Shown: piece by piece, positions 25,497 to 35,107 of the stretch
How positions within the stretch are numbered: the stretch's first letter is position 1
Layout: every line of letters starts with the position of its first letter
Assembly: GCA_016703065.1 (NCBI GenBank)
Contig: JADJCU010000005.1
Location: forward strand, 1 to 64,000
From: a bacterium
Lineage (GTDB): Bacteria; Electryoneota; RPQS01
Direction of reading: 5' to 3'
Length of the DNA: 64,000 bases
The notes under the pieces: model-generated
Seen by the model: the letters and a program-made list of their open reading frames with translations, nothing else
Database searches by the model: none
What the model was told of the DNA's origin: nothing
Program-made: the position numbers and the translations under genes

Positions 25497-28400
25497 TTAC
25501 TGCGTCACAGTCAGGACGAAGTTGCCGCTCTGGGAATTGTATCCCGAGACGCGGATGATAGTAGTACCACACGTCGAACGGATCGGTGAAGACACAGCTC
25601 GAAATATCGGTACCGGTCGCATCAATGTTCGTTCCGGAAACCGGCGTACCATTGAGGACTTCGATCGCGCTGCCGCACTCGTCATTGGCCGGGGCAACAC
25701 CGCACGGGTTACCCGCACAGGTGAGGCCTTCTGTCCAAACGCCAGCCAACAGCGTGCACTCCGCTTCAAGGTTGTCCACGCAGCTTAGGCCGCCATCATA
25801 GCAGCAACGGCCGGAGGGCAACGGCGGCGGGCAGGCTTCGGACTCACAGGTCGCGAAACCATTCCAATCACCACCGAGGGTGCCGCATTCCGCTTCGGTC
25901 ACGTTCGAGCACTGCGTGTTGTTGTCGTAGCAGCAACGGCCCGTGGGGGCAGTATACGGCTCGCAAACAGTCGTGACGACAAAGTTCTTGTAGTTCACAA
26001 ATCCAGCCGGAGCGGTCCAAGTCTGCGGACCGGCAGCGAGGCCGGGCAGAGTCGCTTCAAGGACGAAGTCCACATCAGCGCCGTCGTCCGGGTTCCCGTC
26101 GTTCTGCGGATTGGTCGAAGACCAAACCTTGTAGTCGTCGGTCTGCGGGGCCGTCCAATACAGCACGTAGTGGTCGGGCACGTTGCCAACGGACTCAACG
26201 CCAATCGCGAGATCAACAATCGGATCGCACGGTTCAATGGCGCACGGACCGAAGTCATAGACGGTCATCGTGTAGACCGAACCCCAAGACGAACCGAAGT
26301 AACCGGCACGGATTGAATAGGTGCCAGGTCCCATCGAATCAGCTACAAGCGAACCCAAGAAGGAAGTCGGGTTGATGGCCGGATTCAGCCACGTCAAGCC
26401 GGTAACGTCGAAGTTACCCCAGTCGTCGTCACAAAGGATCGCGTTGCCACAGCAGTCGCCGTCATTGTAGACGGAGAGGTGCGGGTCAGCCGGATCGGCC
26501 GTGATGGCAATCAGACGGCAGGACGTCAGCGTGATGGTGAAGAACTGGTCAGGACCCGTGCTGGTGTAGTCGCAGGTGTCGGTGCAGGTTGCATTCGCAC
26601 CTTCGTTGTTCACGTTGACCGCAACCGAACCGTTCGGGACCACCACGATCGGCGTAGCCGTAGCGCAGTCGTCGTTGACCGGCGGAACCGGGCACGGATT
26701 GACTGCACAGGTGAAGCCGGAAGTCCAGGTGCCGCCGATGGCGGAGCAATGCTGGAACGTGAAGTCACCGCACGAAGCGCCACCGTCATAGCAGCAGCGA
26801 CCGAGCACGCACGGATTGGTGGCGCACGTGCCGCCGTTGACCCACGAACCGCTCAACGCCGAGCAGTCAAGCTGAGTCATACCGTCAACGCAAAGTTCGG
26901 CAGCGCCATCCCAATAGCAGCAATTGCCAGTGGGCGGGACGCACGGCGAGCAGCTGACCCATGCACGGTAGGTGGCATCGGAAGCCAGCGTCGGGCAAGT
27001 GTATTCAGCCGCCGAAATCGACACGAACAGAACGTAGGTGCCGGGGTTCAAGCAGAGGTAAGAGCCCGTGTAGACCGTGCCGCAGACCACTTCGTAGCCG
27101 CCCGCCGAAGCGAGGAAGAACGGCGAGATGCAGTCAGAGATACCGTCAACAAGGCCGATCTGGAGTCCGTTAAACTCGGCGATACCGCCGAAGCTCACGT
27201 CCATCGGGTCGGGACCGGGTATCGTAAAGCGGAACCAATCCGTGTCACGGGACAGCCTGTTGTTGTAGTAGAACATACGGCCACTGACCGTGTCACCGCA
27301 GACGATATCGGTGTAAGACGGTACGAGGCTGTTGCAGCCGCCGTTCGGGTCGTAATCACCAAAGGTCGCGGAGTCTGCTTCGGCCGGTTCGAGTACGTCA
27401 AACGCGCCAGCGCTCACGGTACAGGTCTGGACGCACGGGACCGGGTCGCACGTGCCGCCGGGCGTGAAAGTGCCGCCGAGGGTTGCGCAAGCCGATGACG
27501 ACGTTTCAACACAGCAGAGGTTCTCACCATAACAGCAGGAACCAAGCGCCGGCACGTCGACGGTCAGCGTGTAATTACCACAGCTGGAGCCATAACCGTC
27601 AACGACGATGTAATAGGTATTCCCGCCGGTCAGCGACAATGCGGTCAACTGGGAAATGTACGGAGACGTGTAGATCGGCGAGTTGGCAGACGCATCGTCG
27701 TTACAGGCGAACGGAGCGCCCGGCGTCACTGTGTTCTGGTACACGTACAGCTTGGTATCGTAGTTCGTCGTGCCACCGCAGAGGTTGATGTCAACAACCT
27801 CGTTCGCGGCGGGGGTGTACACGTAGACGACGTCTGGCGAGGTCGAATTGGTGAAGGGGCATACTTCGTCGTAGTCGTTGGTGAAAGTACAGGTGCTCCC
27901 GGCGGCCGAGAACGGCAACGCAGCGATCGGGAGCGCGTTGCACACGCGATCCCCAGCGGCGAGGGTCGGGCAGGGGTTACCAGCGCACGTCAAACCGGAC
28001 GTGTAGGTACCGCCCACGGCGGCACAGTCGGTCGGGGTAAGGTCCGCACAGGACGGGGCGCAGATGTCACCATAGCAGCACCGAGCCGGAGCGCTCGGAG
28101 TGACTTCCAAAGTCAGGTCGTCAAGATAGATACCCAGAGCATCCAAACTGGTGGCATGCCAACCGATGTAGTGGTTACCCGTCACCGCAGGCGTGAAGAC
28201 AACGGTCTCCTGTACGTAGGTCGTGCTGTTAAACGTGTACTGGCCTTGATCGTCGTGGTCATGCCAGCGGCGTCTTGGGTGGTCGAGCTGAGTTTGACTT
28301 CCAGCAATTCGGACCACGTCGTGCTCGCAGCGCGGCGCCAGTACTTCAAGGTGTAGGACGTTCCACCGGTCAGGGCAACTGCCGGGGAAATCAGCCAGTC

Positions 28401-28982
28401 ATCAATATTCGGAGCAGACCAGGAAATACTGAACTTCTGCGTACCACCATGAGTCGTGCCAGTGGAAGTTAACCAGTTGACGGTAGGCGCAGCGACACTT
28501 TCCTGAACCCAGTATGCCGGCAAGGCAGGCGGGGTGACGGGGTCACCGACACTGGTTTCCACATCTTCCGGGAACGGAGTTGTGCAGTCATCGAGGCGGC
28601 CGTTTTCGGCACGGCCGAGCCGGAGGTTTTCCTGCTGAGCCTCAGCCTTGATCGCTGCAAAGAACTCATCATTGCTCGGTTTTGCGCTGGCGAACTCGTC
28701 GACATGGCCGGTCGCGGCAGTCAAGCTGCCACTAACGGCGGACTTTTCCGTGGTCGCGGGGACAACGGAAGTCGCAACGCTGTTGCGCGTCAGCAAGTCA
28801 AGCTTGGCCTGATAATCGGCCTGTTGGCCGGACTGAATCAAGCCGGCCTTTTGCTTGGCGAGCGAGTTGAGCATAGCCGAATTGACGTTGCCGGACTGCT
28901 TGGCGATCGAAACGAACGCGAGCGATCCACAACAGAGCAGCACGGCGCACACATACCATACCCACTTCTTGTTCATCTTCAC
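25497..28982 (-). CDS. Giant secreted protein with six GxCCY six-Cys repeats, frame-disrupted
   Basis: Starts at ATG 28982 with AGGAG upstream and a signal peptide (about 5-27). The first 240 residues read in one frame to near 28258; one base is then missing and the protein continues to near 25553. There the frame shifts again into a C-terminus ending SGNFVLTVTQ. At that last point about 60 residues expected between VWYYYHP and RVSGYNSQSGNF of the pre-peptidase-like domain are absent, so a deletion or assembly collapse is likely. Six copies of the Cys motif (RCCYG, SCCYG, NCCYW and three RCCYD) alternate with PPC-like domains and one FN3-like module shared with the neighbouring paralogue. Function is unknown; probably surface or extracellular. 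Confidence 0.75.
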
Positions 28983-29079
28983 TCCTTACATGTTTTTAAG
29001 GGGTCATTACCGGGACCCCCGGCTGATGGACATAACCTGCACAGCTGGTGCTGGCGCACCAGTTAGGATTGCATTTTCA

Positions 29080-29109
29080 AATATAATCTTGGAATAATTA
29101 GGAAGTCAA
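29080..29109 (-). promoter_or_regulatory. Promoter of the 28982 Cys-rich gene; rest of the 28983-29393 gap
   Basis: TTGACT (29109-29104) and TATATT with TG after it (29085-29080), spacer 18. The transcript leader holds a perfect 7-bp hairpin CTGGTGC/GCACCAG (29045-29062). The remaining gap is notably AT-rich at 29150-29260 and holds no supported gene. The terminator of the receiver gene (29322-29360) occupies its left-hand end. Confidence 0.55.
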
Positions 29110-29321
29110 CAGTGAGTTGGCTGAAAACACACACAACGCACATGCGTACGTAACTTTGCAATTGTAAAATTAACAAATATTTATTCTTAAGATTAATCGA
29201 ATTTTCTTGTTGATTAAACACGTATTAGCATGAATATATTAGGTATATCAGGAATGACCCATAGTGGGTACACTCTATGCGCCGTGGTGACCGCCTCCAC
29301 AAACTGCCACATTTCTTTCGC

Positions 29322-29360
29322 AAAAAACGCAACCGACCCGATGCATTCGCAACGGGTCGG
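29322..29360 (-). terminator. Intrinsic terminator of the HTH-CheW-HDOD-receiver operon
   Basis: Perfect stem CCGACCCG with CGGGTCGG (29333-29360), then TTGCG and six T on the minus strand (29327-29322), 34 bases past the receiver-gene stop. Confidence 0.7.
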
Positions 29361-29393
29361 CTGGACATATCCGCATCCTCTGCCGGCGCGGCC

Positions 29394-29825
29394 TCAATGG
29401 GCGCCGTTCGCAGCGTTTCGCAGGGCGGTGAAATAATCACGAGTAAAAAGGTTCAAGTCGTTGCCGCTCGGTGCAAAGTCCTTGTAGAGGATTGCGTGGG
29501 CGCCGAGGGAACGGAGTTCGTCGGTCAGCGACGGTTGATCCCAGATCGGGAGACCCGTCACCACGACTACACCGGGCCGCAGGTTATTTTCGACCAAGCG
29601 CATGAGGACGGTCCGGCCGCTCATGCGCGGCATTTCGAGATCGAGTGACAACACATCGGGCTTATGGTCCTGAATGGCGCGCAGACATTCGTCGCCGTCG
29701 GCAACGGCCCCAACAAGTTCAAAGCCCTGCTCCCGTTTGACCAGCGCCTCGAAAACTTTGCGCACGACGGGATTGTCGTCGGCGATTAGAACCCGAACAG
29801 TTCTTCCCCCATTTTGAGAGTGCAT
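29394..29825 (-). CDS. Stand-alone response-regulator receiver (CheY/CheB-like)
   Basis: 143 residues. Receiver fold with the acidic pair in LIADDN, phosphoacceptor Asp in DVLSLDLEMPRMSG, conserved Thr/Gly at VVVTG and Lys in ILYKDFAP. The DLEMPRMSG phrase and the KDF(A)P segment resemble CheB receivers, but no methylesterase or DNA-binding domain follows. It starts 3 bases after the HDOD stop and is the last gene of the operon. Confidence 0.85.
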   Translation of the reverse strand: MHSQNGGRTVRVLIADDNPVVRKVFEALVKREQGFELVGAVADGDECLRAIQDHKPDVLSLDLEMPRMSGRTVLMRLVENNLRPGVVVVTGLPIWDQPSLTDELRSLGAHAILYKDFAPSGNDLNLFTRDYFTALRNAANGAH

Positions 29826-29828
29826 GTC

Positions 29829-30772
29829 TTACCCCGTGGTCGCCATGCGAATGAACTCCCGTGCCCGATCGATATTCTCTTCGATTTCGGAAACAAAGGA
29901 GGTAATGTCCAACGAGAGGATCGCGGGGTTCTCTTTCGCGACGACCTCCCAAGCGGTATCGTGAATCACGTGCATGTTGACCCGTTCGCGAGCATCGTTT
30001 GACAGAATTGCGCGAGCCAGTTGCGCGGCCAGATGCACGATCGCCGCGAGGACGCTGTGGTCCGGCGCAAGGTGCGGCTGGTGATGATAGCGAATACTCC
30101 AACGATTGAGTTGGGCAGAGACCACTTTTCCGCGATCCAGGCGCCGACTTCCGAGTGATCCGTGCCGAGAACGCGCTGTTCCGCGACGATTGACGGAATG
30201 CGTTCGGCTTCCGCCATCTTGAAAGCCTGAGCCAATTCGTTCGGATAGAATTGATGCAGTACGATCTTACCTATGTTATGCAGCAAACCGGCAGTGAACT
30301 CAATACCATGCAGGCGCATGTGCAGCTTTGCGGCCAGTACACGAGCAATTTCACCGGTGCCCGCGCTATGCTCCCAGAACGTCTCACGAACAAAGGAATG
30401 ATCGGTATCTTTGGCCGGGAACGCCTTGAAGACAGAAATTGAGGTAACGAGATTTGAGACTTCACGCATGCCCAGAACGACTAAGGCCATGTTGAGCGAT
30501 TCGACGCGGCGCGGCATTCCATAGAAAGCGCTATTTGAGACACGCAGGATCTTACTGGTCATCGAGGGATCGTTGCGAATGATCCGGACGATTTCGGACA
30601 TCCCGGCCAGGGGGTCATTGGCGAGCCGCGCGACTTCAAAGGCAATGGTCGGAAGCGTTGGGAGGTCTGAGGCGTCGCGGAGACGCTGCGCGACGACCTG
30701 ACGACGAGAGGCTTCGCCGATGATCAGTTCATCGGCGGCCGGAACGGAAACGTAGCTATGAGCAGATTCCAT
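29829..30772 (-). CDS. HDOD-domain signalling protein, frame-disrupted
   Basis: Starts at ATG 30772, since GGAG precedes it and the CheW gene ends just upstream. HDOD domain: LPTLPTIAFEVARLANDP (about 37-54), then LRVSNSAFYGMPRRVESLNMALVVLG, GIEFTAGLLHNIGKIVL and DHSEVGAWIAEKWSLP. One base is off near 30095; the second frame supplies RYHHQPHL and HLAAQLARAILSNDARE, completing the domain. HDOD proteins relay signals in motility, biofilm and c-di-GMP networks without HD catalysis. Neighbours are CheW and a receiver, suggesting one signalling module. Confidence 0.78.
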
Positions 30773-30788
30773 CAAAGGGACTCCGGGA

Positions 30789-31256
30789 TTAGAACGCATT
30801 CGGCGCGGCGATCAGCTCGTCAAGATTGAGCCAGAACACATCACCGTAGCGTGTGACAGTGCGGGCGCGGGCCGGTAAGGGCAGCGCCGACAGGTCTTGT
30901 GTGAGAAAAGCGCGGGGATGAACGGCTATGACTTCATCGGCCAGGTCGACAGCGAGCGCCGTGAGTTCACCGCGCAATTCGACGAGAACAATAGTAGGCA
31001 GGAGCCGTTCGCTTTCGCGGGCGAGACCGATTTGCTGACGGAGATCGATAACAGACACACGGCCCAGCGGCAATTGGACTTCACCGGCGCACGCGGCGTC
31101 AGCGGTCGGAATCAACGGCAGGCTCTGGAACATGCCCAGGACTTCATCGACCGACAGGCCAACACGCCATCCTCCGACTCGGAAGCAGACAAGTTTCGAG
31201 TGCGGGGCAGCGGGGGCAGCGGCAAAGCGACGCGGCCGGGGAGGTGCTGCGACCAT
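30789..31256 (-). CDS. CheW-like adaptor protein
   Basis: 155 residues. The first 20 residues are a proline/alanine-rich basic stretch, then a CheW fold: KLVCFRVGGWRVGLSVDEVLGM, LPLGRVSVIDLRQQIGL, TIVLVELRGELTALAVDLADEVIAV and a final FWLNLDELI. CheW adaptors couple chemoreceptors to CheA, but neither partner gene is in this window. It lies between the XRE regulator (2-base gap) and the HDOD gene. Confidence 0.82.
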   Translation of the reverse strand: MVAAPPRPRRFAAAPAAPHSKLVCFRVGGWRVGLSVDEVLGMFQSLPLIPTADAACAGEVQLPLGRVSVIDLRQQIGLARESERLLPTIVLVELRGELTALAVDLADEVIAVHPRAFLTQDLSALPLPARARTVTRYGDVFWLNLDELIAAPNAF

Positions 31257-31258
31257 GA

Positions 31259-31444
31259 TTATTGTTGCTTTAGTTTCTTTTCGAGCCCCATCAGCAGGCG
31301 CGCGGCAATGCGATTTGGGCTGGATTTGCCGTTTTCCCAGCGATTGACCGTAGAAAAGGTCACGCCGATGAGGTGCGCGAAGTCTTCCTGTGTCAGCTGC
31401 ATACGCACGCGGATTTGGCGGATGCGCTCAGCGTCCATTCTCAT
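31259..31444 (-). CDS. Small XRE-type helix-turn-helix regulator
   Basis: About 61 residues from ATG 31444; a TTG three codons upstream is an alternative. The HTH reads RMQLTQEDFAHLIGVTFSTV followed by NRWENGKSSP, as in Cro/CI-type one-domain regulators. It is first in the operon with cheW-like, HDOD and receiver genes and may regulate it. A weak -10 (TACAAT, 31492-31487) stands upstream. Confidence 0.8.
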   Translation of the reverse strand: MRMDAERIRQIRVRMQLTQEDFAHLIGVTFSTVNRWENGKSSPNRIAARLLMGLEKKLKQQ

Positions 31445-31687
31445 TTGTTCCAAGGCAGTTTCTCCGGGGGTTTGGGACTTTGCAGAATTGTATCAGAGTT
31501 CCGGAGAGCAATAGCTGGGCCATTGCGTGTGCTATAGGGCGGCTGGCCGGGCCATGACTGGCAAGATAATTAAAAACAATATACAGGAGTGTATTTGACG
31601 TCCTGCTGTCGGAAATATCAAACGGGACAGAATTGAGCCTATGGGGCAACGGACGCACCCAGTCGGTGCCTGCCATGCTGCGGCATG

Positions 31688-31714
31688 AAAAAAGCCCGCC
31701 GGGGTTGGGCGGGC
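31688..31714 (-). terminator. Intrinsic terminator of the transporter-tatC-P-loop operon
   Basis: 7-bp stem GCCCGCC with GGCGGGC (31694-31714), then six T on the minus strand, 30 bases past the stop at 31744. The remainder of the 31445-31743 gap holds no supported gene. Confidence 0.75.
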
Positions 31715-31743
31715 AGTGCAATAGGTTGCGGGATAGGCGTTGA

Positions 31744-32376
31744 CTATTCCGGATAATATAGTCCGCCGTTTGCTTCGAGCCAGTCGGCGATTTGGTTTGT
31801 CAGGAGTGGTAGGTCGCCCGATGACGTATCGAGTTTTAGGACGGGGAGCAGGCTGCGTTCGGCCAGTTCATGAAGGTAGTCCTGCTCGCGGAGGAAGATC
31901 GACAGATCGTCGTATTGCGATGGCTTGCCTGAAACCTTTAGGCGCTCGGCCCGGGCCTCCTCAAAGGTCCCGGGGCGGCGCGTGCAGAGCACGATGCGGA
32001 ATCCGAGCGGGGCCAGCCGCTCTTCAATCCAGCGGAAATCGTAATCACGGCCGCAGTAGAGATGCTGATGCATCTGCGTAGAGAGGTGAAACCGGTCGAC
32101 GATCCACGAATAAAAGCGTTCGAGTTCAAAGAGTCTGGCCCATGTCGCATAGGTCTCCATCGCCTGCGATTCTTGTTCGAGGTCGAAGTTAATGAGCCCT
32201 TTCCCCCACGGATAGTTCGAAAACGCGCACCACTCGCCGGAGACGAGTGGTGAAGGATAGCGATACTTGCGCGGTCCGACTATGCGGGGATGCTCATTCA
32301 GTGCAAAGGCAAGGTCGGTCTTGCGCGTAAGCCGCGTGCCTTCGAGGATGATCTTGGGGACCAGCTTGCCACTCAT
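31744..32376 (-). CDS. P-loop NTPase-like protein with a degenerate Walker A (thymidylate-kinase-like)
   Basis: 210 residues. The N-terminus reads KIILEGTRLTRKTDLAFAL, matching GxxxxGKT except that the second Gly is Arg. Later parts resemble nucleoside-monophosphate-kinase lid and core regions (FSNYPWGKG, FELERFYSWIVDRFHLS, RIVLCTRRPGTFEEAR). Its ATG overlaps the tatC stop (ATGA). Whether it still binds nucleotide is uncertain because of the Gly-to-Arg change. Confidence 0.6.
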   Translation of the reverse strand: MSGKLVPKIILEGTRLTRKTDLAFALNEHPRIVGPRKYRYPSPLVSGEWCAFSNYPWGKGLINFDLEQESQAMETYATWARLFELERFYSWIVDRFHLSTQMHQHLYCGRDYDFRWIEERLAPLGFRIVLCTRRPGTFEEARAERLKVSGKPSQYDDLSIFLREQDYLHELAERSLLPVLKLDTSSGDLPLLTNQIADWLEANGGLYYPE

Positions 32377-33101
32377 GCTTGCTTGGCGCGACGCCGGGTT
32401 TCGAGCAGCACGCCGATCCAGATTGCGGCTTCATACAGGACGACCATCGGAGCCACCATGAGCATCATCGTCAAGGCGTCAGCGGTTGGGGTTGCAACGG
32501 CCGCGATGATGAAGATCAGGACGATGGCGATGCGGCGATGCTTACGGAAGAACGCCGAGCTGACAAGTCCGGTCGCAATCAACACGACCATGATGAGCGG
32601 CAGCTGAAAGATGATTCCAAACGCGAGCAGCAGGAACAGAATCAGGCTGATGTAACTGTTTAACGACCAGATGTTTTGCAAACCGACGTCGGCAAACGAA
32701 CCGAGAAACTCAAGCGCGGCAGGGAGAATCATCCATGAGAAGACCACTCCGCCCCAGAAGAGGATCGTTGAGATGAAGACAACCGGCCAGAGCCAGAGCT
32801 TCTCTTTTCGACCGAGCGCGGGGCTGATAAAACCATATAGCTGCCATGCGACAAACGGGGATGCAAGCAGGAGTCCCACGAGGATTGCGATCTTGATTTC
32901 GATAACAAACCCCTCGGACGGCCCGAGTAGTGAAAGCGACCCTTGCACCGATTCCCGGAACGGGTTCATGAGAAAGGTCCGGGCGCGGTCGGCGAGCATA
33001 AATCCGGCGATTCCCCCAAGCGCGACAAACAGCGCGCTGCGCAGAATACGTTTGCGCAGTTCGTCAATATGATCCCAAAAGGTCAGGGGCTGGTCGGGCA
33101 C
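32373..33101 (-). CDS. tatC: Twin-arginine translocase subunit TatC
   Basis: Six membrane segments and the TatC entry motif FWDHIDELRKRIL, followed by the PSEGF loop and ATPTADALTMMLM near the end. The start is set at GTG 33101, five codons before FWDH; the only longer option is a TTG at 33233 that would overlap the upstream gene by 71 bases. No clear ribosome site fits any start. TatC binds twin-Arg signal peptides and exports folded, often cofactor-bearing proteins. TatA is not in the window. Confidence 0.9.
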   Translation of the reverse strand: MPDQPLTFWDHIDELRKRILRSALFVALGGIAGFMLADRARTFLMNPFRESVQGSLSLLGPSEGFVIEIKIAILVGLLLASPFVAWQLYGFISPALGRKEKLWLWPVVFISTILFWGGVVFSWMILPAALEFLGSFADVGLQNIWSLNSYISLILFLLLAFGIIFQLPLIMVVLIATGLVSSAFFRKHRRIAIVLIFIIAAVATPTADALTMMLMVAPMVVLYEAAIWIGVLLETRRRAKQA

Positions 33102-33162
33102 GGGTGGTTGGGAAATAAGAGCGAGAATATGTGACGCGGATTGAAACTCTGGCTGCGAGATG

Positions 33163-33906
33163 TTATTTTGTAACTGCGTCAGCGTCCGCAAAGGCAAACG
33201 GGGTGAACCGGGTGTCGGTGTCGTAGACGTCAACCTGCTCGCGCCGCTTCAGGAAGCCGACAACCGCATAGGTTACGGGGGTAAGTACGATCTCGACCGC
33301 GCACTTGAATACGTAGTTGAACACGATCATCAGCCACAGTTCGCGAGCGGGAACGATGCCGACAAATGCGATCATCACAAACAGCACCGTGTCAATCGCT
33401 TCCCCGACCAGAGTTGACCCGATCGTGCGCGTCCAGAGTTTCTTGCCCTGCATCCTGATCTTGAGCTTGGCCAAAATCACGGAGTTCGTGAATTCGCCCC
33501 AGAGATAGGCGACGAGGGATGCGAAGACGATGCGCGGCACGAAGCCGAGAATTGTGACGAACGCTTCCTGGTTTGGCCAGATTGAGGCAGGCGGCAAAGC
33601 AGAAACGACCGCGAAGGTCAGCGCTGCGAGAATGTTTGCCGCGAAGCCGAGCCAGATGACACGGCGAGCGCGCGCAAAGCCGTAGACTTCGGTGAGGATA
33701 TCGCCGAAGATATAGCTAAGGGGAAAGAGAAAGGTGCCGCCGTCGAACGGGAACTCACGGAAGCCGACGAGCTTGGTCGCGGCGATGTTCGAGATGAGCA
33801 GAACGGCCACGAAGAGACCGGCGATCAGGTCGTAGTACCGGAGCCCGCGGGGCAGGTCGGAGGGTCGAATGATCCAGTTGGGCACGGTGGATTTAAGTGG
33901 CTTCAT
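33163..33906 (-). CDS. Queuosine precursor transporter (YhhQ/VUT family)
   Basis: 247 residues, about six membrane segments. Family landmarks: LISNIAATKLV, FPLSYIFGDILTEVYGFARAR and the amphipathic segment SLVAYLWGEFTNS. It imports queuine or preQ0/preQ1-type bases. It is divergent from queG with a gap of about 50 bases, which supports a queuosine role. Usually named queuosine precursor transporter (QPTR/YhhQ). Confidence 0.88.
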   Translation of the reverse strand: MKPLKSTVPNWIIRPSDLPRGLRYYDLIAGLFVAVLLISNIAATKLVGFREFPFDGGTFLFPLSYIFGDILTEVYGFARARRVIWLGFAANILAALTFAVVSALPPASIWPNQEAFVTILGFVPRIVFASLVAYLWGEFTNSVILAKLKIRMQGKKLWTRTIGSTLVGEAIDTVLFVMIAFVGIVPARELWLMIVFNYVFKCAVEIVLTPVTYAVVGFLKRREQVDVYDTDTRFTPFAFADADAVTK

Positions 33907-33959
33907 GGTGATAGTAGACAGCCTAATTTAGGGAGAGTTGCGCGAATTTGCAACCGGCC

Positions 33960-34999
33960 ATGGGAATGACCACCGAGGAACTGATCGTTGCCGCGCGCGC
34001 GCGCTGGGGTTCGACCTGTGCGGCGTTGCGTCGGCAACAAATTCGCCCCGGGAAGCATCGGTTCGGTGGTGGCTTGCCGAAGGGATGGCCGGAACGATGA
34101 CCTATCTGAACCGCTCAGTTGAGCGGCGGGTGAATCCGGGCCTCGTGCTGCCGGGGGTGAAATCAATCATCTCGGTCGGACAATCGTATTTCACGGGCTT
34201 TCTGCCGGACGAAGTACGGCGCGATCCGTCGCGCGGACTAATTGCGAGTTATGCGTGGGGAGACGACTATCACGTGCTGATGGGCCACGCGCTTGGAGAA
34301 CTTGCCGCGTTTGTGGAGTCGATTGGCGAGTGCAAAACGAAAGCCTACGTTGATATGGGGCCGGTGCTCGAACGGGAAGTTGCCGAGCGCGCTGGTTTAG
34401 GGTTTGTCGGTAAGAATACACTGTTGATTCATCCGAAGATGGGTTCTCAGCTATTCTTGGGCCAAATTCTGACAACGCTCGACTTGTCTCCCTCTTCTCC
34501 ACTCTGCATGCCGTCGTGTGGAAGCTGCACGCGTTGTCTGGATATTTGTCCGACGCACGCGTTTCCGAGTGCATATGTACTCGATTCGCGGCTCTGTATT
34601 TCCTATCTGACGATTGAATATCGTGGTTCCATACCGCTTGAACTCCGAGGGAAGATGGGTAATCACGTCTTTGGATGTGATGACTGTCAGACTTGCTGTC
34701 CGTGGGTGAACCGCTTTTCGACCGTGACGCGACAACAGGCCTACAACAATGTGATTGAGAGAAAAGCTCCCCAGCTTACCGCGCTGGCTCGTCTGAGCGA
34801 ATCTGAGTTTCAAGTGATGTTCTCGGGAAGTCCCGTGCTTCGACCGAAGTATGAGGGCTTCATGCGGAATGTCGCTGTGGCACTCGGAAATTGGCGATCG
34901 CTTGAAGCTCGAGACGCAATAGAGCCGCTACTCAAACATGAGAGCGCCCTGGTGAGAGAACATGCGGAGTGGGCGGTTGGAAATCTGCGACTTACGTGA
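33960..34999 (+). CDS. queG: Epoxyqueuosine reductase QueG, N-terminal frame break
   Basis: Two 4Fe-4S motifs: CGSCTRCLDICPTHA and CDDCQTCCPW. The cobalamin/substrate region is MGPVLEREVAERAGLGFVGKNT, with the catalytic Asp in YVDMG. A HEAT-like C-terminus follows. The natural N-terminus MGMTTEELIVAARARALGFDL is recovered from ATG 33960 if one base is added in the GC dinucleotide run at about 33991-34003; without it the frame opens at a poor TTG (33938) with nonsense residues. It performs the last step of queuosine synthesis, reducing epoxyqueuosine in tRNA anticodons. Confidence 0.9.
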
Positions 35000-35026
35000 G
35001 CTGTTGTGATATGTACCATAGACGGC

Positions 35027-35055
35027 TTGACAATCGTGGATATCCATCGTATCTT
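35027..35055 (+). promoter_or_regulatory. Promoter of cassette copy 1
   Basis: TTGACA (35027-35032), 17-base spacer, TATCTT (35050-35055) followed by TGG. The same elements and spacing occur before copy 2. Confidence 0.75.
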
Positions 35056-35107
35056 TGGATCGGTTCGGGCAAAGGGTGGGAAACACAATATCCAGCGGAG
35101 GCACGCT

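Noticed and set aside
26479..27498. A 339-codon open frame on the plus strand
   Set aside because: It lies opposite the Cys-rich gene, has an Arg/Ala/Val/Asp-rich shadow composition, no ribosome site and no recognisable motif.
33163..33233. A tatC start at the TTG 33233
   Set aside because: It overlaps the upstream transporter gene by 71 bases, adds non-homologous residues and has no suitable ribosome site.
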